This document shows, in pieces, positions 32,674 through 41,083 of a stretch of DNA of 64,000 bases. Source of the stretch: JBCCGG01 sp039029395 (GTDB lineage: Bacteria > Pseudomonadota > Alphaproteobacteria > Kiloniellales > JAKSDN01); contig JBCCGG010000004.1 in the NCBI GenBank assembly GCA_039029395.1, positions 151,032 through 215,031 on the forward strand. Reading direction: 5' to 3'. The notes beneath the pieces were generated by a model. That model did no database searches and had not been told where the DNA came from. It was given only the letters and a program-made list of their open reading frames with translations. Numbering within the stretch: the stretch's first letter is position 1; each line of letters opens with the position of its first letter. A program made the position numbers and the translations under genes.

Positions 32674-35532
32674 ATGGCCGATCCGCTGGACATCGCCAAG
32701 GAATTGAAAAGCGGCGCCGACAGCGCCTCGACCCAGGTGCGCAACCTCTACATCACCTTTCTTCTGGCCGGCGTTTATGCCGCGGTCGTGGTCGGCTCGA
32801 CGACCGATCTGCAGCTCTTCCTGGTCGCGCCCGTGCGCCTGCCGATCCTCGACGTCGGCTTGCCGATCGTCGGCTTCTATGCGCTGGTGCCTTGGCTGAT
32901 CCTGCTGCTGCACGTCAACCTGATGCTGCAGCTTCTGCTGCTGGCCCAGCGCCTGCACCGGCTCGACGGGGCGCTAGGGCTGGTCGAGGATCCTGAGGCG
33001 CGCGAGCGGCTGCGCCTCACCCTCTTCGGCTTTCCCTTCAATCACATGCTCATCGGCTCGCGCCACTCGCGCCTGCTAGATTGGATGTTTCAGCTGATCG
33101 TCTGGTTCAGCTTGATCATTCTTCCCCTGCTGATGCTGCTGTGGGTCCAAATCAGGTTCCTGCCATATCACGACCTGGCCATCACCTGGCTGCAAAGGCT
33201 CGCCATATTGCTCGATCTGATCATGCTCTGGCTGATCTGGCCCAGACTCATGACGCCGCCCGGCGAACCGATCGCTTGGTACGGCAAGCTGAGACCAGAC
33301 CGGATGGCGCGCGGCATCGCCGACAAGTGGCGCGCCCACGGCGGCCGCCAAGCCGGGCGCTGGGAAGGCCAAGGCACTCTGCTGGCGACCACCGCGATTG
33401 CCGCCGGACTCTCCTTGGCCGTGGCCACCGTACCGGGCGAGGCGAGCGAGCGGGCGCTTGCGGGCCTCTTGGGCACGGTCCCGGTGCCGGCGAGTGCCGG
33501 CCGGCCGAGTGCGCCGTGGCTCACTCGAACCTTGTTCGACAACCCCGGCGCGCCCTTCCACCGCAACCTGGTCCTGCGCGAACAGCTGCTGAGCGCCGAG
33601 CCGGCGCCGCGCGATGTGGTCGACCGGCTCTACGGCACCGGAGGCCCGGAGGTCTGGCGCGAGGCGATGAAGCGGGTCGTGGGGTTGGACCTGAGCCGTC
33701 GGGACCTGCGCTTCGCCGATTTGCGTGGCGTCGCCCTGATCAACGCGGACCTGCGCGGCGCCGACCTGAGCGGCAGTGATTTACGCCAAGCGAGGCTTTA
33801 CAACGTGGATCTTCGCCCGGCCGACGTCAGCGGCGGTGGCCGCTGTCCATCCAGCTCGATGGATTTGAACGCGCTGAGCTGGGATGTCTGGTCGCGTGGC
33901 GAGATGGTGAAGCCTCAAGGCGACCACAGCCGCTTTTGCCTGACCAAGCTCGACGGCGCCAATCTGCGCGGCGCCGTGCTCTTCGACTCGGAGATGCTGC
34001 TACTTCAGGCGCGTCAGGCCGATTTCCGGGAAACTCAAATGTGGTGGATCGATCTCGCCGGCGCCACCATCGCGAACAGCAGCTTCGCCAACCTGGCTGC
34101 CGATAGCCTCGTCTTCGAGCATGCAAGCCTCTCCGAAGTCTCCTTCCACGACGCCAGTTTCAAGAGCGCCATTTTCCGGAACAGCACGATCGAAGGGGCT
34201 GATTTTGGAAGCGCCTCATGGGGTGACAAAACTTGGTTCAACTCCGCGAAAATTTCGGATGTTTCATTTGCCGGAGCAAAGCTTGTTGAGCCGAGTTTTT
34301 CCGCGGCCGAAATCGCCAATAGCAGCTTTGAAGGCGCGGACATGGCGGATGCCTCCTTCACCTCCGCCGTAGTGAAGAACCTCGACTTTCGGAAGACGGA
34401 GCTCGCCAAGGGCGACTTCACCGATGCGCGCTTCGTGGACATGCGTTCGTTTCAGGGTGCCGACCTAACGGATGCCCGGATGCCCAGCCTGGACCTATCC
34501 GGTGCCGACTTCAAGGACGCCAACTTGACGCGGACCGACCTCACGGACGCGGTCCTGGTGGGCGCTCTCTTCGACCGCACGACAATGGAAGACACCAAGC
34601 TTGCGGGTGCCGATCTCAGGTTCGCTCTGTTCGATGACACCCGGCTCATTGGAGTCCGGCTCGACGGGGCCGATCTGCGCGGTGCCGACTTGACCCGCGT
34701 TCTGGTGAGGGCAAGCTCTCTGGTGGGTGCGGACTTGCGTGCGGTCGCCGGCGAGGGTGGCTACTACCAGCTTGCCAACATGCGCCGGGCCAAGATCGCC
34801 GGTGCCAGCCTGAGCAAGGAGCCTGAGCACTTAAACATTGCACAGGTGGATCCCACGCCCCTGACTGAGGAGGAGCAGGATGCTCTTAGCGAGCTGGCAG
34901 CCCAATGGATCGAGGACGAAAGGCGCCTGAAACTGGCTTACGAGCGCCTCGAGGCAGCTGCGGCCAAGCGGCAACGCCCGTCGCGCGTCTTCGGGGTTCG
35001 GACGGAGGACCTCGAGCGCTTTGACGCTGATGCGCGCAAACCGCGCTACTACTTGGATCACATGGAGGCTAATCTCCCCCATGGCTGCAAGTCGCCCAGC
35101 TCGGCCGCTGTCCTGATAGACCTCTTGCCCACCTATTCGCGCTTTCAACTTGAAAACAAGGACTACATGACCCGGCACTTCCTGGTGACCGACCTCGGAG
35201 ACTTCTCCATGCGATACCAAGCGCAGGGCTACATCGTCGAACCCTTGGCCCATCTCGAGAGCAAGATCGAGGCCGCGCGCGTGCTCTTGTCCTTGGACTG
35301 CGAGCCGATCGCGGCGTACCACCAAGAGCTGGAGGCGCGCTTGGCGCTTTGGAATGAAGTGCGCGCCCTCCTGCTCGAGGTTTGGCAGGAGGGCAAGATC
35401 GTCGAGGGCTGCCTGCTCAACCGCACGCCCTATCAGTTCGCCACCCTTGCGCCGGATTTGACGCTCTATCTTTGCACGGAGGCGGCCGATACCTCCCTTG
35501 CCGCCTGGCCGGCGGACCGCCTGCGGCCCTAG
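32674..35532 (+). CDS. Membrane-anchored pentapeptide-repeat protein (second paralog)
   Basis: A 952-residue protein. Residues 1-260 form a membrane domain of about five segments (near 26-42, 58-95, 138-160, 173-190, 234-253) with FLPYHDLAIT at 162-171, the same element as in the 3-5 kb paralog, and a common FxRNLVxxxxxL segment after it. Pentapeptide repeats run at 336-385 and 424-715, interrupted by a Cys-containing insert. They use F/L-S-x-A units and are less regular than in the first paralog. A helical C-terminal domain of about 200 residues has no recognised relative. The ATG at 32674 is preferred to a GTG at 32635. Its stop is shared with the convergent dehydrogenase stop (CTAG). Confidence 0.78.
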   Translation: MADPLDIAKELKSGADSASTQVRNLYITFLLAGVYAAVVVGSTTDLQLFLVAPVRLPILDVGLPIVGFYALVPWLILLLHVNLMLQLLLLAQRLHRLDGALGLVEDPEARERLRLTLFGFPFNHMLIGSRHSRLLDWMFQLIVWFSLIILPLLMLLWVQIRFLPYHDLAITWLQRLAILLDLIMLWLIWPRLMTPPGEPIAWYGKLRPDRMARGIADKWRAHGGRQAGRWEGQGTLLATTAIAAGLSLAVATVPGEASERALAGLLGTVPVPASAGRPSAPWLTRTLFDNPGAPFHRNLVLREQLLSAEPAPRDVVDRLYGTGGPEVWREAMKRVVGLDLSRRDLRFADLRGVALINADLRGADLSGSDLRQARLYNVDLRPADVSGGGRCPSSSMDLNALSWDVWSRGEMVKPQGDHSRFCLTKLDGANLRGAVLFDSEMLLLQARQADFRETQMWWIDLAGATIANSSFANLAADSLVFEHASLSEVSFHDASFKSAIFRNSTIEGADFGSASWGDKTWFNSAKISDVSFAGAKLVEPSFSAAEIANSSFEGADMADASFTSAVVKNLDFRKTELAKGDFTDARFVDMRSFQGADLTDARMPSLDLSGADFKDANLTRTDLTDAVLVGALFDRTTMEDTKLAGADLRFALFDDTRLIGVRLDGADLRGADLTRVLVRASSLVGADLRAVAGEGGYYQLANMRRAKIAGASLSKEPEHLNIAQVDPTPLTEEEQDALSELAAQWIEDERRLKLAYERLEAAAAKRQRPSRVFGVRTEDLERFDADARKPRYYLDHMEANLPHGCKSPSSAAVLIDLLPTYSRFQLENKDYMTRHFLVTDLGDFSMRYQAQGYIVEPLAHLESKIEAARVLLSLDCEPIAAYHQELEARLALWNEVRALLLEVWQEGKIVEGCLLNRTPYQFATLAPDLTLYLCTEAADTSLAAWPADRLRP

Positions 35533-36398
35533 TCGTTCGCCAGCAGGTGCATCAGGCTCGAGGTGTCCCACCTCTGTCCGCCGCGGGCCTGGACCTGGGC
35601 GTAGAATTGGTCGACCAGGGCGGCCACCGGCAGGCGCGCGCCGTTGCGCCGCGCCTCGGCCAGTGCGATCGACATGTCCTTGCGCATCCAGTCGACCGCG
35701 AAGCCGAATTCGAACTCGCCCCGGCACATGGTCTTGCCCCGGTTGTCCATTTGCCAGGACTGCGCCGCGCCCTTGCCGATCACGTCGAGCACCTTGTCCA
35801 TGTCGAGCCCCGCCTTCAGCCCGAAGTTCATGCCCTCGGAAAGCCCTTGGACCAGGCCGGCGATGCAGATCTGGTTGACCATCTTGGTGAGCTGGCCGGC
35901 ACCCGACGGGCCCATCAAGGTGACCGCCTTGGCATAGCAGTCGATCACCGGCTTGGCGGTCGCGAAGGCTGTTTCGTCGCCGCCGCACATGACTGTCAGC
36001 TGGCCGTTCTCGGCACCCATCTGCCCGCCCGAGACTGGGGCGTCGATGACCTCGATGTCCTGTATTTGACCGGCCACGTGGATCTCCCGCGCGACCTCAG
36101 CCGAGGCGCTGGTGTTGTCCACAAAGATCGAGCCGCCGGTCAGGCCCGCCAGGATGCCGTCGGGGCCCAACACCACCGAGCGCAGGTCGTCGTCGTTGCC
36201 GACGCAGGAAAACGCAATCTCCGCCCCCTCGACGGCCTGGCGCGGGGTCGGCGCGTGGGCGCCGCCGTGCTCGGCCACCCAGGCCTCGGCCTTGGCGGCG
36301 GTCCTGTTGTAGACCGTGACATGGTGGCCGCCGGCGGCCAGATGGCCGGCCATGGGATAGCCCATCACGCCGAGTCCGATGAAGGCGACTTTGGTCAT
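35529..36398 (-). CDS. Beta-hydroxyacid dehydrogenase family oxidoreductase
   Basis: NAD(P)-dependent dehydrogenase of the 3-hydroxyisobutyrate / tartronate-semialdehyde reductase family, 289 residues. The dinucleotide-binding motif is FIGLGVMGYPMAGHL at 6-20. The substrate motif DAPVSGGQMGAENGQLTVM and the catalytic-lysine segment GAGQLTKMVNQI are complete. GGAGAGG before the ATG at 36398 fixes the start. It is convergent with the pentapeptide gene. The exact substrate (3-hydroxyisobutyrate, tartronate semialdehyde or other) cannot be decided. Confidence 0.9.
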   Translation of the reverse strand: MTKVAFIGLGVMGYPMAGHLAAGGHHVTVYNRTAAKAEAWVAEHGGAHAPTPRQAVEGAEIAFSCVGNDDDLRSVVLGPDGILAGLTGGSIFVDNTSASAEVAREIHVAGQIQDIEVIDAPVSGGQMGAENGQLTVMCGGDETAFATAKPVIDCYAKAVTLMGPSGAGQLTKMVNQICIAGLVQGLSEGMNFGLKAGLDMDKVLDVIGKGAAQSWQMDNRGKTMCRGEFEFGFAVDWMRKDMSIALAEARRNGARLPVAALVDQFYAQVQARGGQRWDTSSLMHLLAND

Positions 36399-36637
36399 GC
36401 TGTCCTCTCCTAAAAATCCTAACCCTGGAACGGGCGGCAGAGTACTCAGGGCAGGCCGCTGGCTCAAGAGACCTCGCCGATTGGTGATCGGGTTTCCTCT
36501 GGCCCCAAAGGCCGCGCCGATCTGGTACTGGTGCTGGGGCCAGGCCCGACTATGATCGCGCCCCACTGCCGGTCAGTTGGGGCCGGACGAAGGCCGGAGA
36601 TGGCCTTTCGTTACGTTACCGGGGGGCAACGTGCGAA

Positions 36638-36670
36638 CCGGGGCGGGGAACTCAGGGGCCCCTGCCCCGG
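36638..36670. other. Strong GC-rich hairpin between two minus-strand genes
   Basis: CCGGGGCGGGG and CCCCTGCCCCGG pair as an eleven-base stem with one bulged T and a ten-base loop. On the plus strand CCTTTCTTTT follows it. It lies 19 bases past the efflux permease stop. The T-rich side is on the strand opposite to the flanking genes, so it could stop antisense transcription, or simply stabilise the emrB mRNA end. Confidence 0.5.
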
Positions 36671-36688
36671 CCTTTCTTTTCTCGAGAA

Positions 36689-38203
36689 TCATCCACGGCC
36701 GAGCGCTCCCCGACCCCGAAAGCGGAACAGCAGGATCGGTGGGATCAGGCAGAGCATGACCGCCATGACCGTGAGGAAGCTGTTGTTGTAGGCGATCATG
36801 GTGGCCTGGCGGGTCAGTTCCTGTTGCAGGGCGGCCAGGCCCTCCAGTTCCTCGAGCGACCAACGCTCGTCCAGGGCCGGGGCAACCGTGTGGCCGCCCA
36901 ATGGGGTGATCGCCTCGTTGAGGATCGCCTGGTTGATCTGGCTGTAGCGGGCGTGCAGGCCGACCACCGCCGTGGTGCCGACCGCGCTGCCCACGTCGAA
37001 GAAGAGGTCGAAGAAGGCGTAGCCCTGATTCTCCAGGCGTTTGTCGAGCTTTGAGAGCGCCAGCGTGTTGATCGGCGCCCAGACCGCGCCGGTCGCCAGG
37101 CCCTGGATGAAGGTGGCGAAAGCGACGTCCTCGGCGCGCACCTCGACGGTCCAGCCCGACATGTTCCAGGCGGAGTAAGCGGTCAGCAGCAGGCCGACGA
37201 GCAGTATGGGCCGGGGGTCGATGCGGTCGCGGAGCCGCGCCAGAAGGATCAGGCCGATCGCCGAGCCGAGGCCGCGGGGCAGCATCACGTAGCCGATCTC
37301 CATCGCCGGGTAGCCGCCGATCTGCTGCATCAAGAGCGGCAGCAAGAGCAGCGGCAGGAACAGCATGCCGCCGGCCGCGAAGATGAACAGCAGGCCGAGC
37401 AGGTAATTGCGCTTGCCGAACAAGGCCCGGTCGATGAAGGGATCCTTGCCGGTCAGGGTGTGCATGGCAAAGACCCAAAGGCCGCTGGCCGCGACCACCG
37501 CCTCGATGACGATTTCGGTGGAGGAAAACCAATCGAGCCGTTCGCCCCGGGCCAGCATGAGCTGAAGCGCGCCGACGCCGAGGATCAGCGAGGTGAAGCC
37601 GATCCAATCGAGCGGCTTGTCGCTGCGCTCGGAGTCGGGGACCAGGAAATAGACCGCGACCAGAACCCCCAGGCCGACCGGGACGTTGACGAAGTAGATC
37701 CAGGGCCAACCATAGCTCTCGATCAAGAGGCCACCGATGGTCGGTGCGATGACGCTGGCGCAGACGAAGCCGAGCGCCCAGAAGGAGCTCGCCTGGCCGT
37801 GACGATCGGGTGGGAAGGCGTTGACCGCGATCGCCTGGCCGACCGGGATCAGGGCGGCGCCGAAGCTGCCCTGGAGGAAGCGCCAGAAGACCTCCTGCTC
37901 CAGGCTGGTGGCAAGCCCGCAGCCGATCGAGGCGGCGCTGTAGCCGGCCAGGGCGAGCATGAAGATGCGCCGCCGCCCAAAGCGCCCGGACAGCCAGCCA
38001 ACCGAGGCGGTCATCACCGCGCTGCCGATCACGAAGGCGACCATCACCCAGGTGATTTGATCGGTGGTTGCGGAGAAGGCGCCCTGCATATAGGGCAGCG
38101 CGACGCCGACCGAGTTCCAGGTAAAGGCGTAGGTCGCCGTGCCCAGGGTCGCGCACAGGGCGATCAGCAGGTTGCGCGTCGATAGGCCCGTGACCGGGCT
38201 CAT
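36689..38203 (-). CDS. DHA2-family MFS efflux permease (EmrB type)
   Basis: Inner-membrane proton-driven drug exporter of 504 residues with about 14 membrane segments. The family motifs are visible: GWLSGRFGRRRIF (motif A, after the second helix), the NAFPPDRHGQASS segment, and the GFVCASVIAPTIGGLLIE motif C region with the following YFVNVPVG. The start at 38203 overlaps the adaptor gene stop (ATGA), so the pair is co-translated. With the HlyD-type adaptor it should work as an EmrAB-type pump with an outer-membrane channel encoded elsewhere. The transported compound is unknown. Confidence 0.92.
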   Translation of the reverse strand: MSPVTGLSTRNLLIALCATLGTATYAFTWNSVGVALPYMQGAFSATTDQITWVMVAFVIGSAVMTASVGWLSGRFGRRRIFMLALAGYSAASIGCGLATSLEQEVFWRFLQGSFGAALIPVGQAIAVNAFPPDRHGQASSFWALGFVCASVIAPTIGGLLIESYGWPWIYFVNVPVGLGVLVAVYFLVPDSERSDKPLDWIGFTSLILGVGALQLMLARGERLDWFSSTEIVIEAVVAASGLWVFAMHTLTGKDPFIDRALFGKRNYLLGLLFIFAAGGMLFLPLLLLPLLMQQIGGYPAMEIGYVMLPRGLGSAIGLILLARLRDRIDPRPILLVGLLLTAYSAWNMSGWTVEVRAEDVAFATFIQGLATGAVWAPINTLALSKLDKRLENQGYAFFDLFFDVGSAVGTTAVVGLHARYSQINQAILNEAITPLGGHTVAPALDERWSLEELEGLAALQQELTRQATMIAYNNSFLTVMAVMLCLIPPILLFRFRGRGALGRG

Positions 38204-39297
38204 CGTTCCTCGAAGGGCCGCGCCAGAACCTCGTTGATGATCGCCAGTGCGTCTCTCTCGTAGCCGGTATCAATGGTCACCGTCGCGGTCATGCCGGCGC
38301 GCAGCAAATCCTTGTGGGGCCGCGGCTCGAGCTGGAGGCGCACCGGAATGCGTTGGACCACCTTGACCCAATTGCCGGTCGCGTTTTGGGGCGGCAGGAT
38401 CGCGAACTCGGCGCCGGTCGCCGGGCTGATACTCTCGATCGTCGCCTGCCAGGTCAGCTCCGGATAGCCGTCGACCACCACGGTCGCGCTTTGGCCAACC
38501 CGCACGTGGGTCAGCTGGACCTCTTTCAAATTGGCCTCGACCCATGGCGCCTCGATCGCCACCAGGGCGAAGAGCGCGTCGCCCGCCTCCAGATACTCAC
38601 CAGGCTCGAGCGTCACGTTGCTCAGCGTGCCGGCGATCGGCGCCGTGATCGTAGCATAGGAGAGATCGAGCTCGGCGCGCTCGCGCTCGGCCTGGGCACG
38701 CAGGTAGAGCGGATGTCGCCCGATCGGCAGGTCCGGCGCGCCGCCTAGCTCGGCCAGCACCATGCGATTGGTCTCGCGCACCACGTTGAGGCGCCGGCGG
38801 GCCAGCTCGAGCGCATGCTCGGTCTCGTCGAAGCGCGCCTGGGTGCCATGGCCCTTGGTCAGCAGCTGCTGCTGGCGCTCGTGGGCAACCTGGAGGTAGC
38901 GGATGCGCTCCTGGGCCGCGGCGATCTCCATCACCCCCTGGCTGTGCTGGGCCCGCAGGGAATCGACCCGCTGGCGCACGCTGGCGAGCTCCGCCTCGGC
39001 CGCGGCCAAGGCCATCTCAAAGGGCCTGGGGTCGATCTGGAACAGGGGCTGGCCGGCCTCGACCCGCTGGTTGTCGGACACGAATACTTGCGTAACCTGG
39101 CCGTCTACATTGGCGCTGATCGTAACGATCTCTGCCTTGACGTAGGCGTTCTCGGTGGTGACGTAGCGCCCGCCCGTGGCATAGAGGTAGCCCACCGTGG
39201 CAAGCACCACGAGGGGCCCGATTCCCAGCAGCAGGCCGCGTAGGGCCCGGCGCCTGGCGGTCGTCGTCTTGGCCCCCCGAGTCTCGTTCTCGGCCAT
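38200..39297 (-). CDS. HlyD-family membrane fusion protein (EmrA type)
   Basis: Periplasmic adaptor of 365 residues. There is a short cytoplasmic N-terminus, one membrane helix (about 19-40), the lipoyl half-motif around SANVDGQVTQVFVSDNQRV (about 60-80), a long coiled coil (about 90-190), the second lipoyl/beta-barrel part with APIAGTLSNVTLEPGEYL, and a C-terminal barrel. GGAGAG six bases before the ATG at 39297 sets the start. It links the EmrB-type permease to an outer-membrane factor. The promoter probably lies in the AT-rich region at 39360-39420. Confidence 0.92.
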   Translation of the reverse strand: MAENETRGAKTTTARRRALRGLLLGIGPLVVLATVGYLYATGGRYVTTENAYVKAEIVTISANVDGQVTQVFVSDNQRVEAGQPLFQIDPRPFEMALAAAEAELASVRQRVDSLRAQHSQGVMEIAAAQERIRYLQVAHERQQQLLTKGHGTQARFDETEHALELARRRLNVVRETNRMVLAELGGAPDLPIGRHPLYLRAQAERERAELDLSYATITAPIAGTLSNVTLEPGEYLEAGDALFALVAIEAPWVEANLKEVQLTHVRVGQSATVVVDGYPELTWQATIESISPATGAEFAILPPQNATGNWVKVVQRIPVRLQLEPRPHKDLLRAGMTATVTIDTGYERDALAIINEVLARPFEER

Positions 39298-39393
39298 TCG
39301 GACTCTCCCCATTCTTTGGGCAGACTAGGCCCAAACGGAACGCGGGGGAAGTCACAATCTGGCGTCATCCGATCATGGGGCAATTAAAATAAT

Positions 39394-39420
39394 CGATTGT
39401 GGAACCAATTTTTCCGATTG
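39394..39420. promoter_or_regulatory. Helically phased direct repeat upstream of the emrAB-type genes
   Basis: CGATTG occurs at 39394-39399 and 39415-39420, exactly 21 bases apart (two helical turns), in an AT-rich stretch about 100 bases before the adaptor start. Such spacing fits a regulator that binds the same face of the helix twice. The MocR gene next door is the nearest candidate. The evidence is the pattern only. Confidence 0.35.
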
Positions 39421-39450
39421 CGCCAACGGCACCGCCCGGCGCCATGGAGA

Positions 39451-40935
39451 TCACGTGTTGGCGTGGATCAACTTGGCCAGGCGTTCGATGCCCGGCGCGA
39501 TGTGCTCGTCGGCGATCGATGAGAAGCCCAGGCGGAAGTAGTTGCGCGGCGGCTTGGGCGAGATGAAGTGGATCGAGCCAGGCTCGATCACGATACCCTC
39601 GGCCAGGGCCTCGCGGGCCAGCACGTCGCTGTCCAGATCATCGGGCCCGCGCACCCAGTAGGAGGTGCCGCCGAAGGACGGTGTGGTCGCGCTGTCCGGC
39701 AGGTACTTGGTCAAGGCAGCGCCCATCAGTTCCCAGCGCTGCTGGTAGACCCGCTGCAGTCGCTGCACCAGAGCATCGTAGTAGCCGCCCGAGATGAAAT
39801 GGGCGACCGTGCGCTGGTTGTTGGTCGGCGGATGGCGCAGCATCAGCCGGCGCAGAGAGCGCAGTTCGCCAATCAGCTCCTTGGCCGCGACCATGTAGCC
39901 TATGCGCAGGCCCGGCGCCAAATGCTTGGAGAAGGAGCCGACGTAGATCACGTTGCCCGTGCGGTCCATCGCCTTCAAGGCCGTGGTCGGATTGTGCACG
40001 AAGTTGGTCTCGGCCTCGTAATCGTCCTCGATCACGAAGATGTCGCTGCGCGCGGCCTGCTCCAACAGCGCGACCCGACGCTCGAGCGGCAGGGTGACCG
40101 TGGTCGGCGATTGGTGGCTGGGGGTTACGTAAACGCAGTCGCAGGCGGCCAAGCGCTGGTCGATCACCAGGCCGTCGTGGTCAACCGGCAAGGGCTTGAT
40201 GCGCGCGCCGGTCACGCTGAAGATGTTGCGCGCGTCCACGTAACCGGGGTTCTCCACGCCGACCGTGGTGTCCCGTCCGGCGAGCAGCTGCGCGATCAAG
40301 TAGAGCGCGTTTTGGCCGCCCATGGTCATGAGAATCTGCTCGGGTGTCGCCTTGATGCCGCGCCGGGGCAACACCCGGGTGCGTACCTCGTCAACCAGAA
40401 GCGCGTCGTCGGCCTCGACGCTGTCCTCGGTCCAGCTGCGGATCGAGGTGACGCCGAGCGCCTGGCGCGAGCAAAGCCGCCAGGCGGCGACCGGAAAGAG
40501 ACTGGGGTCGGCCTGGCCGTAGATGAAGGGATAGGGATAGCGCTGCCAGCTTTTCGGCTTGGTGATCTGGGTGTGCTCCGAGGGCCGCAGGCGCAGGCGT
40601 TTCCACAGGGCGCTGGGCACCTGGTCGGGCCCGATGTTGTCGCGTACGTGGGCCTTGGCCGCGCGCTGCACGGTCGAGAGCTCCGGATTGACGAAGTAGC
40701 CGACCCGCTCGCGCGACACCAGGAGGCCCTCGTCCGCCAAGGCCTGATAGGTCAGCACCACGGTATTGCGCGACACGCCGAGCGACTGCGCCAGGCGCCG
40801 GCAGGACGGCAAGGGCTCGTCGCTGGCCAGGCGGTTGTCCAGGATCGCGTCCACCAGATGGCGCCGCAGCTGCGCCTGGAGACTGATCTCGCTATGGTGC
40901 TCGACGGGAAATATCAGGTCCCGCATTGGCCTCAC
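39451..40935 (-). CDS. MocR/PdxR-family (GntR plus aminotransferase fold) transcriptional regulator
   Basis: A 494-residue regulator. The winged-helix GntR domain (about 15-80) has LASDEPLPSCRRLAQSLGVS and the AYQAL helix. The C-terminal part is a type I aminotransferase fold with the PLP-lysine in GSFSKHLAPGLRIGYM (K337), the pyridine-nitrogen aspartate in the VIEDDYEAE segment (D304/D305) and the TPSHQSPTTVTLPLERR signature typical of MocR proteins. A start at the second ATG (40926) is possible. It is divergent from soeA and next to emrAB. TauR, a MocR member, controls taurine use in alphaproteobacteria; a sulfur-linked role is plausible but inferred from position. Confidence 0.9.
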   Translation of the reverse strand: MRPMRDLIFPVEHHSEISLQAQLRRHLVDAILDNRLASDEPLPSCRRLAQSLGVSRNTVVLTYQALADEGLLVSRERVGYFVNPELSTVQRAAKAHVRDNIGPDQVPSALWKRLRLRPSEHTQITKPKSWQRYPYPFIYGQADPSLFPVAAWRLCSRQALGVTSIRSWTEDSVEADDALLVDEVRTRVLPRRGIKATPEQILMTMGGQNALYLIAQLLAGRDTTVGVENPGYVDARNIFSVTGARIKPLPVDHDGLVIDQRLAACDCVYVTPSHQSPTTVTLPLERRVALLEQAARSDIFVIEDDYEAETNFVHNPTTALKAMDRTGNVIYVGSFSKHLAPGLRIGYMVAAKELIGELRSLRRLMLRHPPTNNQRTVAHFISGGYYDALVQRLQRVYQQRWELMGAALTKYLPDSATTPSFGGTSYWVRGPDDLDSDVLAREALAEGIVIEPGSIHFISPKPPRNYFRLGFSSIADEHIAPGIERLAKLIHANT

Positions 40936-41083
40936 CCAATGTCCAAATCTGGCCCTTACCTTGTGACAGCGTGAGTCTAGAGTCGCACGGCGGCGGCGGC
41001 AAGTCGAGCCGGGCGCCCTGTTTCCAAAACCCCGGGTGGCTATTGGCCGTCCCGGCTATTATGGTCGGTGGCGACGCCGGTCG

